Positions 32,776 to 43,100 of a DNA stretch of 51,459 nucleotides are shown here, in pieces. This DNA is from Bacillota bacterium (GTDB taxonomy: Bacteria; Bacillota_A; Clostridia; Christensenellales; Aristaeellaceae): positions 1 through 51,459 of the forward strand of contig JAEZSP010000055.1 of the NCBI GenBank assembly GCA_023421735.1. Direction: 5' to 3'. The notes beneath the pieces are model-generated. The model was not told the origin of the DNA, made no database searches, and saw nothing but the letters and a program-made list of their open reading frames with translations. Position 1 is the first letter of the stretch, and the number at the start of each line of letters is the position of its first letter. A program made the translations under genes and the position numbers.

Positions 32776-33917
32776 AGGCCTGGGCCGTGATCGTCGCAGC
32801 CGGAAAGGGTGCGCGCGCAAACACACCGATCAATAAGGTTTACATGCCCCTCGGCGAAAAAACCGTCCTCGGTACCTGCCTGGATGCCTTTGCGCGCGCC
32901 GGCGTTTTCGCCGGCGCGACTGTCGTCATTTCGAAGGAAGATGAGGCGCTCTATGCGCAAGAAAACAAACCGAAGTTTGTGGAATTGGTCGTACACGGCG
33001 GAAGTGACCGGCAAGAGTCTGTTTATAACGGACTAAAGTCGATTCCCGGAGACGTGAATCTGGTGGCGATCCACGATGCCGCGCGCCCTTTCGTGACCCG
33101 TGCAATCATCGAGGCAACGCTCGATGCAGCCGCCGCATTTGGAAGCGGTGTCATTTCCACCCCGGTCGTCGATACCATCAAACAGCTGAGCGCGGATGGA
33201 TGCGTAATCACGCTCGACCGCAGCACACTCTTTGCCGTTCAAACGCCCCAAACGTTCCGACTGGATCGGATCCTGGAAGCGCACAAACGCGCGCGCGCGG
33301 ATGGTTATGTCGCCACGGACGATGCTGCGCTCTATGAGCGATACTGCGGCACCATTCATCTGGTGACCGTTCCCGGCGCGGAGCAAAACAAAAAACTCAC
33401 CACACGGAGCGATTTTATGCAGAATCAGCATGATTTGCGCGTCGGACAGGGCTATGACGCCCATCGGCTCGCTGAGAACCGCAAGCTCATCCTCTGCGGC
33501 GTCGAAATTCCCCATACCCGCGGGCTCTATGGGCATTCGGATGCGGATGTTGCACTCCACGCGCTGATGGACGCCATGCTCGGGGCCGCTGCGCTGGGGG
33601 ACATCGGACGCCATTTTCCGGACACGGATGAGGCCTATCGTGGCATTTCCTCGATGCGCCTGCTCGAGAAAACGGTCAAAACCCTGAAAAGCGCCGGATA
33701 CCGCGTCTCGAACGCAGACGTCACGATCGTTGCGCAAAAACCGAAGCTCGCGCCGTATATGGACGAAATGCGCAAAAACATCGCCATTGCGCTCGGATTG
33801 CGCCCTGACAGAGTCAATGTCAAGGCCACAACGACTGAAAAAATGGGCTTCGAAGGTACCGAGGAGGGCATTTCTTCGCAGGCAATCGTCACGGTTACAA
33901 AGGAGGAGAACGGATGA
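32772..33917 (+). CDS. ispDF: bifunctional IspD/IspF isoprenoid enzyme
   Basis: The 381-residue fusion has two parts. Residues 1-215 are 2-C-methylerythritol 4-phosphate cytidylyltransferase (VIVAAGKGARANTPINKVYMPL, HDAARPFVT). Residues 218-381 are 2-C-methyl-D-erythritol 2,4-cyclodiphosphate synthase (VGQGYDAHRL, GHSDADVALHALMDAMLGA, GDIGRHFPDTD, ATTTEKMGF). They carry out steps 3 and 5 of the MEP pathway. The ATG overlaps the rqcP stop and the end overlaps mtnN by 4 bp, giving a coupled trio. Fusion of these two is known in several bacteria. Confidence 0.95.
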   Translation: MKAWAVIVAAGKGARANTPINKVYMPLGEKTVLGTCLDAFARAGVFAGATVVISKEDEALYAQENKPKFVELVVHGGSDRQESVYNGLKSIPGDVNLVAIHDAARPFVTRAIIEATLDAAAAFGSGVISTPVVDTIKQLSADGCVITLDRSTLFAVQTPQTFRLDRILEAHKRARADGYVATDDAALYERYCGTIHLVTVPGAEQNKKLTTRSDFMQNQHDLRVGQGYDAHRLAENRKLILCGVEIPHTRGLYGHSDADVALHALMDAMLGAAALGDIGRHFPDTDEAYRGISSMRLLEKTVKTLKSAGYRVSNADVTIVAQKPKLAPYMDEMRKNIAIALGLRPDRVNVKATTTEKMGFEGTEEGISSQAIVTVTKEENG

Positions 33918-34609
33918 TCGGCATCATCGGTGCGCTCGACATCGAAGTCGAGCAGCTATATCGGGAACTGGAAGGCGCGACCATCGAGGAAGCATACGGT
34001 TACCGTTACGCATCCGGGAAGCTCTGCGGGCGCGATGTCGTTGTCGTAAAATGCGGCGTAGGCAAGGTCAATGCGGCGATTTGCGCGCAGACGATGGTCA
34101 TCAAGTATGCGCCGGATGTCATCATCAATACGGGCGTGGCGGGCAGTCTCTCGCCGGATCTCGGCATTTGCGACATTGCGGTGGGGAAGGATGTCGTCCA
34201 GCACGACTTCGACACGTCCGCCTTTGGAGAACCCGTCGGTTTGATTGCGACCATCGAGCGCGTCGACCTTCCCTGCGATGAAACGATCGCCGCCGCAATC
34301 GTCGATGCGGCAAAGGCCCTCGGCCTGAACGCACGGCTCGCCCGCATCGCCTCGGGTGACCAGTTCATTTCCTCCCGCACGCGCAAAGACTGGATCGTTG
34401 AAACGTTCAACGCCGCTGCGTGCGAGATGGAGGCGGGCGCCATTGCGCAGGTCTGCTACATCGCGGGCATCAAGTGCGCCGTCATTCGCGCCATTTCAGA
34501 TGCGACCGACGAGGCACACGACATGGAGTTCGACCAGTTTGCGGCCAGCGCCGCCAACAATTCCGTCAATGTTCTCAAAAAAACCCTCTCTTCAAAAATC
34601 AACCTATAA
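33914..34609 (+). CDS. mtnN: 5'-methylthioadenosine/S-adenosylhomocysteine nucleosidase
   Basis: The product has 231 residues with IGIIGALDIEVEQL (catalytic Glu near 11), INTGVAGSLSPDL, MEAGAIAQVC and the catalytic Asp in RAISDATDE. It splits methylthioadenosine and SAH to adenine and thio-sugars, which recycles the by-product of SAM-dependent methylation. AGGAGG precedes the ATG, which overlaps ispDF. Confidence 0.95.
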   Translation: MIGIIGALDIEVEQLYRELEGATIEEAYGYRYASGKLCGRDVVVVKCGVGKVNAAICAQTMVIKYAPDVIINTGVAGSLSPDLGICDIAVGKDVVQHDFDTSAFGEPVGLIATIERVDLPCDETIAAAIVDAAKALGLNARLARIASGDQFISSRTRKDWIVETFNAAACEMEAGAIAQVCYIAGIKCAVIRAISDATDEAHDMEFDQFAASAANNSVNVLKKTLSSKINL

Positions 34610-34615
34610 AATCGC

Positions 34616-34644
34616 TTGCTTTTCACCTCGCGTTGTGCTACTAT
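34616..34644 (+). promoter_or_regulatory. promoter of the ctsR-mcsA-mcsB-clpC operon
   Basis: TTGCTT (34616-34621), a 17-bp spacer and TACTAT (34639-34644) are directly followed by the CtsR operator. Confidence 0.75.
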
Positions 34645-34661
34645 AGTCAAAGAAGGTCAAT
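34645..34661 (+). promoter_or_regulatory. CtsR operator
   Basis: The sequence AGTCAAA-GAA-GGTCAAT matches the CtsR heptad repeat RGTCAAA-NAN-RGTCAAA with one mismatch at the end. It adjoins the -10, so CtsR bound here would block transcription and give heat- or stress-induced autoregulation. Confidence 0.88.
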
Positions 34662-34675
34662 GCGAGGTGAGTGAC

Positions 34676-35146
34676 ATGGCGCAATTAAGCGACAGCATAG
34701 AACATTTTATAAAGGAAATGATGGAAGACGGTGCGCAGATCGAACTTCGGCGCAACGAACTTGCGCAGCACTTCGGTTGCGCTCCATCGCAAATTAATTA
34801 CGTGCTCGCCACGCGCTTTACCGTCGATCATGGCTATATTATTGAGTCACGGCGCGGCGGCGGCGGGTATATTAGAATTGTAAGGATGTGCGAGCGCTCC
34901 TCGGAAAACCTTCTGAGCGCGCTGATTGAGCGCATCGGCAACTCCATCGACGAGGATTCTTCGGTCGCAATCATCATGCACCTTCTGGACCGAAAGCTCG
35001 TCACCCCGAACGAGGCGCGCATCATGCGCGCGGCGATTGGCCGAAACGCGCTGGCGCTCCCGGTGAGCGCAAAGGATATTTTGCGCGCGTCGGTTTTGCG
35101 CAACATGATTATCCAGATTTTTAAGAATGCCGAGGGAGATGACTGA
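34676..35146 (+). CDS. ctsR: transcriptional repressor CtsR
   Basis: The product has 156 residues. The winged HTH reads ELRRNELAQHFGCAPSQINYVLATRFT, followed by the tetraglycine wing ESRRGGGGYIRI that senses temperature. The C-terminal dimer domain is complete. It represses clp genes until phosphorylated or removed by McsB. GAGGTGAG lies before the ATG at 34676. An upstream in-frame start would place the operator inside the gene and is rejected. Confidence 0.96.
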   Translation: MAQLSDSIEHFIKEMMEDGAQIELRRNELAQHFGCAPSQINYVLATRFTVDHGYIIESRRGGGGYIRIVRMCERSSENLLSALIERIGNSIDEDSSVAIIMHLLDRKLVTPNEARIMRAAIGRNALALPVSAKDILRASVLRNMIIQIFKNAEGDD

Positions 35147-35147
35147 A

Positions 35148-35678
35148 ATGATGTGCGACGACTGCGGCGTCCGCCCCGCGAACTTTTTGCTCAAGGCGGT
35201 GACGGAAGATGGCGTCCGGGAGAAAAACCTGTGCGCCGTATGCATGGCCAAGTATCAGCGCCGCATTCCCGGCCTTGATATATCAAATTTGGCGGGGATT
35301 CTCAGCGGTATCCTTGAATCGAAAAATACAGAAAAGACAGAAACTTACGACGAAGAAACCGACGCGCTCGAATGTCCCGTCTGCGGGGAAAGCTACGCAG
35401 AATTCCGCAAGACCGGCAGGCTCGGCTGCGCGAAGTGCTATACGGCATTCCGCAAGCCACTCGAATCCATGCTCCTCAAGGTGCACGGAAATTTGCAGCA
35501 CGCGGGTCGCATGCCCGGCGGCGTACAAAACGATGCGTCCATCAAGATTTCAATCGATCGTTTGAAGCAGGATCTTGTCAAATCCATTGCAGCCGAGGAG
35601 TACGAACAGGCGGCGCAGATTCGTGACCAGATTCGGACGTTGACGCTGCAACTCGAGGAGGCGAAAAAAAATGGTTAA
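35148..35678 (+). CDS. mcsA: McsA, activator of protein arginine kinase
   Basis: The product has 176 residues, with zinc pairs CDDC and CAVC at the N-terminus, CPVC and CAKC in the middle, and a C-terminal UVR motif (EYEQAAQIRDQIRTL). It binds and activates McsB and tethers it to ClpC. GAGGGAG 9 nt before the ATG at 35148 favours this start over ATGs at 35127 and 35139. It overlaps mcsB by 8 bp. Confidence 0.94.
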   Translation: MMCDDCGVRPANFLLKAVTEDGVREKNLCAVCMAKYQRRIPGLDISNLAGILSGILESKNTEKTETYDEETDALECPVCGESYAEFRKTGRLGCAKCYTAFRKPLESMLLKVHGNLQHAGRMPGGVQNDASIKISIDRLKQDLVKSIAAEEYEQAAQIRDQIRTLTLQLEEAKKNG

Positions 35679-36699
35679 TTACGTGCCCGCCCCCGAACAG
35701 GACGTCATCGTCTCGAGCCGCGTACGGCTCGCGCGCAATTTTGACGATCTCCCGTTTTCGATCAAACAGACCGATGAACAGGCGGAGGAGGTCATTCGTC
35801 GTCTCTCATCAGCGATTCTGGATGCTCCGCAGGGCGATTCGTATGCATTCTATCGCATCAGAGAACTCTCCGACGCCGATCGGCAGGAACTCAACGAACA
35901 TCGGCTCATTTCAAATGAACTTCTCACCATGAAGGAGCGCGGCGCGGCGCTCATCTCGTCGGGACGCAATGTTTCGGTGATGATGAATGAGGATGATCAT
36001 ATCCGCGTGCAGGCGATCATGCCGGGTCTCCAGCTTGATCGCAGCGCCGACCTCTCCTTCGGGATCGGCGACGCGGTGGGGCAACAATATCCCCTCGCGT
36101 TCGACGCCCAGCTAGGCTACCTGACGTCTTTCCCGACGGATGTCGGCACGGGCATGCGGCTCTCGGCGGTCCTTCACCTTCCGGCGCTTACCGCCGCGCG
36201 TCAAATTGGCCCGGTTATGCAGGCGGTCGGAAAACTTGGGCTCACCGTCCGCGGTTTTTATGGCGAAGGCAGCGAAGTGCGCGGCAATATGTACGTGCTC
36301 TCGAATCAGACATCGCTTGGCAGAAGCGAGGACGACATGCTGCGCTCGATGAGCGCCGCGGCCGAGCAGATTGCCGGCCACGAACGACAGATGCGCGAAA
36401 AGGCCGAGCAGGCGGATATGCCGCTTTTGCAGGATCGACTCCTGCGCTCCCTGGGCGAGGTCATGTATGCCCGGATCATGGGCGCCAAGGAAATGACGCG
36501 CAGGCTCTCAGACATCCGCTACGCGGCCAGCATGGGTTACTTCCATGCGCCGCTTCGGGCGCTCGACGAACTATTAATGGATATGCAATCCGGTTCGCTC
36601 GTAAAATACGCGGGCAGACCCCTTTCCGACCGCGAACGCGATGAATTGAGAAGCGAACTCATGAAAAAGCGTCTCGCGGAAATACAGACCATGGAATAA
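35671..36699 (+). CDS. mcsB: protein arginine kinase McsB
   Basis: The product has 342 residues, a guanido-kinase fold with VSSRVRLARNFDDLPF, the NEDDHIRVQ segment and EGSEVRGNMYVLSNQTSLG. It phosphorylates arginines, marking proteins for ClpCP and inactivating CtsR. GAGGAGG stands 9 nt before the ATG. Gene order ctsR-mcsA-mcsB-clpC is standard for Firmicutes. Confidence 0.96.
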   Translation: MVNYVPAPEQDVIVSSRVRLARNFDDLPFSIKQTDEQAEEVIRRLSSAILDAPQGDSYAFYRIRELSDADRQELNEHRLISNELLTMKERGAALISSGRNVSVMMNEDDHIRVQAIMPGLQLDRSADLSFGIGDAVGQQYPLAFDAQLGYLTSFPTDVGTGMRLSAVLHLPALTAARQIGPVMQAVGKLGLTVRGFYGEGSEVRGNMYVLSNQTSLGRSEDDMLRSMSAAAEQIAGHERQMREKAEQADMPLLQDRLLRSLGEVMYARIMGAKEMTRRLSDIRYAASMGYFHAPLRALDELLMDMQSGSLVKYAGRPLSDRERDELRSELMKKRLAEIQTME

Positions 36700-36720
36700 T
36701 GATTCCGCAGCGGAGGTAAT

Positions 36721-39192
36721 ATGGCATACTTTGCAAAATTCACAGAGCGCGGGCAGCGTGCGCTGCTCGCCGCACAACGCGAGGCAGCGCAGCTCGGCCG
36801 GACGTATGTCGGTACGGAACATCTGCTCCTCGGCGTCCTGAACGACCCCGGCGCGGCGCAGGCGATCCTCCGGGAGATTTCTCTCGATTCGGCGCGCGAA
36901 GAAATCGTGCAGATTCTCGGCCGCGGCGACGATGATTCGCCGATTAAGACCATGGTCTACACTCCGCGCACCAAAAAGGTACTTGAACAGTCCGTGCGCG
37001 AGGCGCGCGACCTCAAGCAAAACTACGTCGGCGTTGAACACATCCTGCTCGCCCTAATGCGTGAACGCGAGGGCGTTGCTGCGCATGTGCTCATCAAGAT
37101 GGGCCTGGATCTCTCCAAGGCCCGTGACGAGCTTTTACGCGCGATCAACGGTCAGGAGGAAGGCGGCAATCTACTCCCCGGCGGAGCGGAAGCCGAAACC
37201 CCGACACTCGACCAGTTTGCGCGCGACCTGACCAAGGCCGCCATGGTGGGCGAGCTTGATCCTGTGATCGGTCGGTCGAAGGAGATTGAGCGCATCGTTC
37301 AGATCCTCTCCCGCCGCACCAAGAATAATCCCGTCCTCATCGGCGAGCCCGGCGTCGGCAAGTCCGCCATCGTCGAAGGCCTCGCGCAGCTCATCGTCGA
37401 GGGCAATATTCCCGAAATCCTGCGTGACAAGCGCGTGGTTTCACTCGATCTCGCGAGCATGCTCGCGGGTGCGAAGTACCGGGGCGAATTTGAGGAGCGC
37501 CTTAAAAACGCCATGGCAGAAATCAAGAAGGCCGGCAACGTCGTGCTGTTCATCGACGAGCTTCACACCATCGTCGGTGCGGGCGCGTCCGAAGGCGCAA
37601 TCGACGCTGCGAATATATTAAAGCCGCTGCTTGCGCGCGGCGAAATGCAGTGCGTGGGCGCGACGACGCTCAACGAATACCACAAATATATCGAGAAGGA
37701 TGCTGCGCTTGAGCGCCGCTTCCAGCCCGTGAATGTCGGCGAACCGTCCAAGGAGGAATCGGTCGCCATCCTCATGGGTCTGCGTGACCGCTACGAGGCG
37801 CACCACAGGGTGCAAATCACAGACGAAGCAATCGAGGCGGCGGTCACCCTCTCAGACCGCTATATCTCGGACCGATTCCTGCCCGATAAGGCGATTGACC
37901 TCATCGACGAGGCCGCATCGCGCGTGCGCATTAAGGCGTTCACCGCGCCGCCGGATATGAAGGAGCAGGAGGCGCGCCTCGAAGCGCTCAATAAAGAGAC
38001 CGAGGAAGCCGTCGCACACGAGGACTTTGAAAAAGCCGCGCACCTGCGCGATCAGAAAAAACAGCTCCATAACGAAATGGCGCAACGCCGCAATCAGTGG
38101 GAGCAGCGCAGAAACTCGCAGGTTGAAATCGTGGGGGAGGAGGAGGTCGCGCAGATCGTATCCGCGTGGACGGGGATTCCCGTTTCCCGCATGACCGAGG
38201 ACGAGGCCATTCGGCTTGTGAAGCTGGAAGAAATCCTCCATAACCGCGTCATCGGTCAAAACGAGGCCGTCAAGGCCGTTGCCCGTGCCGTGCGCCGTGC
38301 GCGCGCGGGTCTCAAGGATCCCAATCGCCCCATCGGCTCGTTCATCTTCCTGGGCCCAACCGGGGTCGGCAAGACAGAGTTGTGTAAGGCGCTGGGCGAA
38401 GCGCTCTTTGGAGACGAAAACAGCCTCATCCGCATCGACATGTCGGAATATATGGAAAAATTCTCCGTTTCCCGCATGATCGGCTCTCCGCCCGGCTACG
38501 TCGGCTATGAGGAGGGCGGACAGCTCACCGAAAAGGTGCGCAGAAAGCCCTATGCCGTGATCCTCTTTGACGAGGTGGAAAAGGCGCATCCGGACGTGTT
38601 CAATATTCTCCTGCAGATTCTCGAGGATGGCCGCCTCACAGACGGTCAGGGACGCGTGGTGGACTTCAAGAACACCGTCGTCGTCATGACATCGAACGCA
38701 GGCGCGCACGAACTCAAGCGTCAGCGCTCACTCGGCTTTGGCTCCGCCGCCAATGACGAGAAGGGCTACGAAATGATGCGCGATAACATCATGGACGAGG
38801 TGAAAAAGACCTTCCGTCCCGAATTTCTCAACCGCGTGGATGAGATCATCGTGTTCCATGCGCTTGAACAGGACGAGATCGATCAGATCGCCAAGCTCAT
38901 GATGGAAACCGTCAAGGAACGGCTGCGCGAGCGCGGCATCGAGCTTGAGGTCGAGGACGAGGCGCTGCGCGTCATCAGTAAGTCCGGTTATGACCTCCAA
39001 TACGGCGCAAGGCCGCTCAGGCGCGCGATCCAGCGCATGGTGGAGGACTCGCTCAGCGAAGAAATCCTGCTCGGGCATATCAAGCTGGGCGACCGCGTGC
39101 GTGCCTACACCGACAACGACGAACTCAAGTTTAAGCCCATTGAAGCGGAGTTGGAAGAATTAAAAGCCATCCCGGCGGCCGAAAAGAAATAA
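36721..39192 (+). CDS. clpC: ATP-dependent Clp protease ATP-binding subunit ClpC
   Basis: The 823-residue protein has two N-terminal Clp repeats and D1 with [13 protein letters not shown]-containing middle domain ([15 protein letters not shown]) follows, then D2 with [38 protein letters not shown] and FNRVDE-type sensor regions. LGFGS near residue 675 is the ClpP-binding loop. It unfolds proteins for ClpP, which is not encoded here. It ends the operon with a terminator. Confidence 0.97.
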   Translation: MAYFAKFTERGQRALLAAQREAAQLGRTYVGTEHLLLGVLNDPGAAQAILREISLDSAREEIVQILGRGDDDSPIKTMVYTPRTKKVLEQSVREARDLKQNYVGVEHILLALMREREGVAAHVLIKMGLDLSKARDELLRAINGQEEGGNLLPGGAEAETPTLDQFARDLTKAAMVGELDPVIGRSKEIERIVQILSRRTKNNPVLIGEPGVGKSAIVEGLAQLIVEGNIPEILRDKRVVSLDLASMLAGAKYRGEFEERLKNAMAEIKKAGNVVLFIDELHTIVGAGASEGAIDAANILKPLLARGEMQCVGATTLNEYHKYIEKDAALERRFQPVNVGEPSKEESVAILMGLRDRYEAHHRVQITDEAIEAAVTLSDRYISDRFLPDKAIDLIDEAASRVRIKAFTAPPDMKEQEARLEALNKETEEAVAHEDFEKAAHLRDQKKQLHNEMAQRRNQWEQRRNSQVEIVGEEEVAQIVSAWTGIPVSRMTEDEAIRLVKLEEILHNRVIGQNEAVKAVARAVRRARAGLKDPNRPIGSFIFLGPTGVGKTELCKALGEALFGDENSLIRIDMSEYMEKFSVSRMIGSPPGYVGYEEGGQLTEKVRRKPYAVILFDEVEKAHPDVFNILLQILEDGRLTDGQGRVVDFKNTVVVMTSNAGAHELKRQRSLGFGSAANDEKGYEMMRDNIMDEVKKTFRPEFLNRVDEIIVFHALEQDEIDQIAKLMMETVKERLRERGIELEVEDEALRVISKSGYDLQYGARPLRRAIQRMVEDSLSEEILLGHIKLGDRVRAYTDNDELKFKPIEAELEELKAIPAAEKK

Positions 39193-39199
39193 CTTCCCC

Positions 39200-39230
39200 G
39201 GAGCGTCCAAATCGGACGCTCCTTTTGTTT
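39200..39230 (+). terminator. terminator of the clpC operon
   Basis: A perfect 9-bp GC stem (39200-39208 with 39214-39222) with a 5-nt loop is followed by TTTTGTTT. Confidence 0.85.
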
Positions 39231-39344
39231 CTTCCGAAAATCATTCGCTTTTATTTGATGCTTTTTGAATCAAAATGCGTTATGATGAAGGTGGACTCCG
39301 CACGTGCGGCGATCCGAATGGATACAAGCGAGGAGCGTTTCTCA

Positions 39345-40586
39345 ATGCGCAGATTGAAAATTGGCTTTTTCATCGACTCGTATTTCCCGATGATCGATGG
39401 CGTCGCAATGGTTGTCGATCACTATGCACGCCTGATGAGCCGATACGCCGATGTCACGGTGTTCGCCCCAAAGACGGGGGAATACGACTTCGATAAGCTT
39501 CCTTACGAAACTGTGCTTTGTAAATCGCTCTCCATGGGGCATGTTGATTACCGCATTCCGCTCGCGAATGTCGATCCTGGATTCCATCGCGCGCTCGATG
39601 CGGCACAGCTCGACATCGTTCACATTCATTCGCCCTTTTTCATCGGCAAATCCGGAATTCGGTACGCCAAAAGAAACGGAATCCCTTCGGTCTCCACCTT
39701 GCATACGCAATTTCATCTGGAATTTCAGCGGGCGGTGCATGCCGAGCGTCTGACCCAATTTGCGGTTGCGCGGATGATGCGCGTATTCGATGATGCGGAT
39801 GAGGTTTGGACGCTCAACGAGCGCATGACGGATCTCTACACAGACACGTATGGCGGAACCAAAGTTCCCATCATCGTCCGCAACGCCACGGATATGAGCC
39901 CGCTCGCCGATTCGCACCAAACTGCCGCGGTGAACGATCGGTATTGGATCCGCCCGGATGAAAAGGTGCTCCTCTATGTTGGACGGATTGATTCACTCAA
40001 AAACATATCGACCTCAATCGACGCGCTCTCGCTCCTGAAAAAACAAAGTCCCCACCCGTTTCGCATGCTCATCGTCGGTTCGGGCAAGGATCAGGCGACC
40101 TATATGGACAAGGTGCTTCAGATGGATTTATCCGATCAGGTGACCTTCTGCGGCAGGATCACCGACCGCGCATTCCTTGCCCAGATCTATGCGCGCGCAG
40201 ATCTATTTCTACTTCCCTCGCTTTTTGACGCCAACTCACTCGTCCAGATCGAGGCCGCATCCCAATCGACCCCCACTCTTTTTGTCCGCGGTTCCATCAC
40301 CAGCGCTTCGGTCGTCGATGGCGTAAATGGTTTTTTATGCGAAAATACAAAAGAATCGCTCGCGGCGCGCGTCGCTGCGCTTCTGAATCAACCGGCGCTT
40401 CTCAAACAGGTGGGAGAGAATGCGCATCGCGACCTCTATCGTACTTGGGAAATGGCAACCGACGAGGCGTATGACCGCTATCTCCATTTAATCGAAGCGG
40501 GAATGCGGCATGACCGTGTGCCGCGCCGCATCCCCGTCGTTTCGACGATCGCAAAGCGCCTGCACACGGTCGCTCGAAATCAATAG
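39345..40586 (+). CDS. GT4-family glycosyltransferase
   Basis: The product has 413 residues from the ATG at 39345 (AGGAG 9 nt upstream). The N-terminus MRRLKIGFFIDSYFPMIDGVAMVV is that of diacylglycerol glucosyltransferase-like GT4 enzymes. Further features are HIHSPFFIG, the GRIDSLKNIS donor site, and the E-x7-E-like LPSLFDANSLVQIEAA. It probably adds a sugar to a lipid or wall precursor at the cytoplasmic membrane face. The acceptor is unknown. A long AT-rich leader (39231-39344) has no convincing promoter. It ends in TAG near the convergent PBP gene. Confidence 0.87.
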   Translation: MRRLKIGFFIDSYFPMIDGVAMVVDHYARLMSRYADVTVFAPKTGEYDFDKLPYETVLCKSLSMGHVDYRIPLANVDPGFHRALDAAQLDIVHIHSPFFIGKSGIRYAKRNGIPSVSTLHTQFHLEFQRAVHAERLTQFAVARMMRVFDDADEVWTLNERMTDLYTDTYGGTKVPIIVRNATDMSPLADSHQTAAVNDRYWIRPDEKVLLYVGRIDSLKNISTSIDALSLLKKQSPHPFRMLIVGSGKDQATYMDKVLQMDLSDQVTFCGRITDRAFLAQIYARADLFLLPSLFDANSLVQIEAASQSTPTLFVRGSITSASVVDGVNGFLCENTKESLAARVAALLNQPALLKQVGENAHRDLYRTWEMATDEAYDRYLHLIEAGMRHDRVPRRIPVVSTIAKRLHTVARNQ

Positions 40587-40598
40587 CACCGAAAACGC

Positions 40599-40639
40599 AT
40601 CCGGAGATTCTTCAATCAAAAATCGATTTTTCTCCGGAT
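40599..40639. terminator. hairpin at the junction of the glycosyltransferase and PBP genes
   Basis: A 9-bp stem (40599-40607 with 40631-40639) encloses an A/T-rich loop with an inner AAATCGATTT dyad. It overlaps the last codons of the PBP gene and lies 13 bp past the glycosyltransferase stop. T-tracts are short, so function as a bidirectional terminator is likely but not certain. Confidence 0.4.
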
Positions 40640-42975
40640 TCGATCTCGCCATTTTGATCCGTTCCCCGGAACATGTTTGTCAACCCGTTTAAAAATCCGC
40701 CGGGGGAATACCGCACCGCCATGCTTTCCGCGCCCGTCACCAGCGTGCCCATTTCAAATAGCAACCTGTGGCGCGGAATCACCGTATAGGTCTGCTCCGT
40801 GTTTAGGTCCGCCGTGGTATCCGTAAAACTGAGCGCTTCCCCGGCTGCGCCGGAGAGAATGCCCACAATGTCGTATTTGCCGTTGGTGTTTCGCACGATG
40901 AGGTATTCCGCATAGGGACTGACAGCCGTGAACCCAATCACCGGCGTATCGCCCGCTACGCTCAACAGCGTCAAATCGGATACCGGCTGCGGCACATCCC
41001 AAATATCAGAAACCGGCATTTCATCCTGATCCCCTTCGAATAATTCACTGACGACGTATTCGGCAGGCGTACTCGCAGACGCGAGCGCCACCGTATTCTC
41101 GTTGCTCAGCGCATATCCGTCCAGCAGCAGCACATGAATGCCCGATGGACGCACAAAATCCTGCTTGCTCAATTTTTGCGATATTTGCGTAAGGAAGCCC
41201 GCGCAAACCTTTGCTGCATACCCGCCGCCGCTTACGGACGCCGCCATGCCACCGTTTGCATTCGAATCGAGGCCCATCCACACCGCAACAGAAAGATCCG
41301 GCGTGTACGCAACCGTCCATGCGTCGCTCGTATCCCCGTTGGGCAGGCCCGCCGTACCGGTCTTTGCTGCGACAGGGAAGGGAAGGGAGGAGAGGGCCTT
41401 CGCCGTCCCAGTCTTCGCGGTCGTCTTGAGCATGTCGGTGATGATGTACGCGCTTTGCGGCGTAACGGCCTTTTCGTCCTGCGCCGCGTATTCATACACC
41501 AGGTTTCCGTACCTGTCCTTGATGCTGCGGATCAAATGCGCCTCGTGCACCGTTCCGCCGTTTGCGAGCGCCGCGTATGCCGCGCACATCTCCTCAGGCG
41601 TGACGCCGTATGTCATCGATCCGAGCGCGAGCGCCAGGTTCTGATCCTCCTTCTCGATTTGGAGGCCAAACGCGCGCGCGTATTTTGAAATTGCGTCCAC
41701 GCCCACCGTATCCGCAAGATCCACCGTCGCGGCATTCATCGAGCGCGAGAGCGCGGCGCGCAGTGTCACCTGTCCGCTGTAGGTACCGCCTGCGTTTCCC
41801 GGCGAATACCCATCTCCATACGTCCGCTTGACATCGTAGACCGGGCTGGTCGGCACGTACCCATACCGATCGACCGCAGCCGCGTATGTCGTCAGCGGTT
41901 TGATGGATGAACCGGGTTGCCGGCGCGACTGTGTCGCCCGGTTCAGTCCGCGCTGAACCGCATAATCACGCCCGCCAACGAGCGCGACCACCTCGCCGGT
42001 TTTCACGTCCATGGCGATGAGCGCACCCTGCGCCGCTGCTTCCGGATAATAGGACGCATCCTCCATGGTCGCCTCTGCAGCCTTCTGCGTGCTTGTGTCG
42101 AGCGCGGTATAAATGGTATATCCGCCCGAAAGCAATTCCTCGGTTGCAATCCCGAGTGCGTTTTGTGCCTCGCTGGTTACCGCATCGATATACCAACCGT
42201 ATTCGCCGGATGCCGCTGCAGTCGAGGTGATCGTGATCGGCTCCGCTTCCGCCGCGTCCGCCTGTGCCTGGGTGATATATCCGTTCTCGATCATGGATGC
42301 CAGCACGTACTGGCGGCGCCCTTTTGCGGCGTCCAAATTCACATGCGGCGCATAACTGCCCGGCGACTTGATGACGCCTGCGAGGAGCGACGCCTCCCCG
42401 AGCGTCAATTCCTGGGCGCTTTTTCCGAAATACTTCTCCGCCGCCGCGCCGATACCATATGCGCCGTTTCCGAAATACACGACGTTTAAATAAGCCTCGA
42501 GAATCTGATCCTTCGTCAGCTTCCGCTCGAGCTGAATGGCAAGGATCGCTTCCTGCGCTTTGCGCGAAATTGTCTTCACGCTGGTGAGATGCGTCAGCTT
42601 GATGAGCTGTTGCGTAATCGTCGAAGCCCCCTGCACATATGACATGGACTTCACATCTTGCCAAACCGCGCCGCCGATGCGCTTGAAGTCCACGCCGCCG
42701 TGTTTGTAAAAGCGCGCATCCTCTGCCGCGACAAATGCCTCCGGCACATAGCTGGGGAGGGTGTCGATCGAAACGTACACCCGGTTCTCGCTCGCATACA
42801 GACTCCCGGCGACTTCGTTGTCCGCGTCGTAAACGCGCGTCGCGAGCTGCACATCGTAGATTTTATTGACATCCAATTTTTCCCAATGCGCCAGATCGAG
42901 CTGCCACAAAAGCACCGCCACCGCGATCGCCGCCCCAACGCCAAGGATTATAAGAATGATCGATTTTCGGCTCAT
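40612..42975 (-). CDS. class A penicillin-binding protein (PBP1A type)
   Basis: The 787-residue bifunctional enzyme has a membrane anchor (about 6-25), a GT51 glycosyltransferase with EDARFYKHGGVDFKRI and QGASTITQQLIKL, and a transpeptidase with the SSIK catalytic serine near residue 355, SRSMN and AAKTGTAG. A C-terminal beta-rich part of about 150 residues (fibronectin-like: LTLLSVAGDTPVIGFTAV) is an accessory domain. It polymerises and cross-links peptidoglycan outside the membrane. The ATG at 42975 has GGGGTG upstream, and a GTG at 42984 is too close to that site. It is divergent from the FtsH-like gene. Confidence 0.93.
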   Translation of the reverse strand: MSRKSIILIILGVGAAIAVAVLLWQLDLAHWEKLDVNKIYDVQLATRVYDADNEVAGSLYASENRVYVSIDTLPSYVPEAFVAAEDARFYKHGGVDFKRIGGAVWQDVKSMSYVQGASTITQQLIKLTHLTSVKTISRKAQEAILAIQLERKLTKDQILEAYLNVVYFGNGAYGIGAAAEKYFGKSAQELTLGEASLLAGVIKSPGSYAPHVNLDAAKGRRQYVLASMIENGYITQAQADAAEAEPITITSTAAASGEYGWYIDAVTSEAQNALGIATEELLSGGYTIYTALDTSTQKAAEATMEDASYYPEAAAQGALIAMDVKTGEVVALVGGRDYAVQRGLNRATQSRRQPGSSIKPLTTYAAAVDRYGYVPTSPVYDVKRTYGDGYSPGNAGGTYSGQVTLRAALSRSMNAATVDLADTVGVDAISKYARAFGLQIEKEDQNLALALGSMTYGVTPEEMCAAYAALANGGTVHEAHLIRSIKDRYGNLVYEYAAQDEKAVTPQSAYIITDMLKTTAKTGTAKALSSLPFPVAAKTGTAGLPNGDTSDAWTVAYTPDLSVAVWMGLDSNANGGMAASVSGGGYAAKVCAGFLTQISQKLSKQDFVRPSGIHVLLLDGYALSNENTVALASASTPAEYVVSELFEGDQDEMPVSDIWDVPQPVSDLTLLSVAGDTPVIGFTAVSPYAEYLIVRNTNGKYDIVGILSGAAGEALSFTDTTADLNTEQTYTVIPRHRLLFEMGTLVTGAESMAVRYSPGGFLNGLTNMFRGTDQNGEIESGEKSIFD

Positions 42976-43041
42976 GCACATCACCCCATATGATTTTGTA
43001 CAAAAGAACCAAATATATGCACGATCGGCAGATCTTGTTCA

Positions 43042-43070
43042 TGGACATAATTGCGTAATATATGTATAAT
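43042..43070 (+). promoter_or_regulatory. promoter of the FtsH-like gene
   Basis: TGGACA (43042-43047), a 17-bp spacer and TATAAT (43065-43070) lie in a markedly AT-rich divergent region shared with the PBP gene. Confidence 0.65.
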
Positions 43071-43100
43071 AACATATAGATTGTGATGAGGGTGATGAGA

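Noticed and set aside
39231..39344. Alternative early start of the glycosyltransferase at 39225
   Set aside because: It begins inside the clpC terminator, and the family N-terminus and ribosome-binding site point to 39345.
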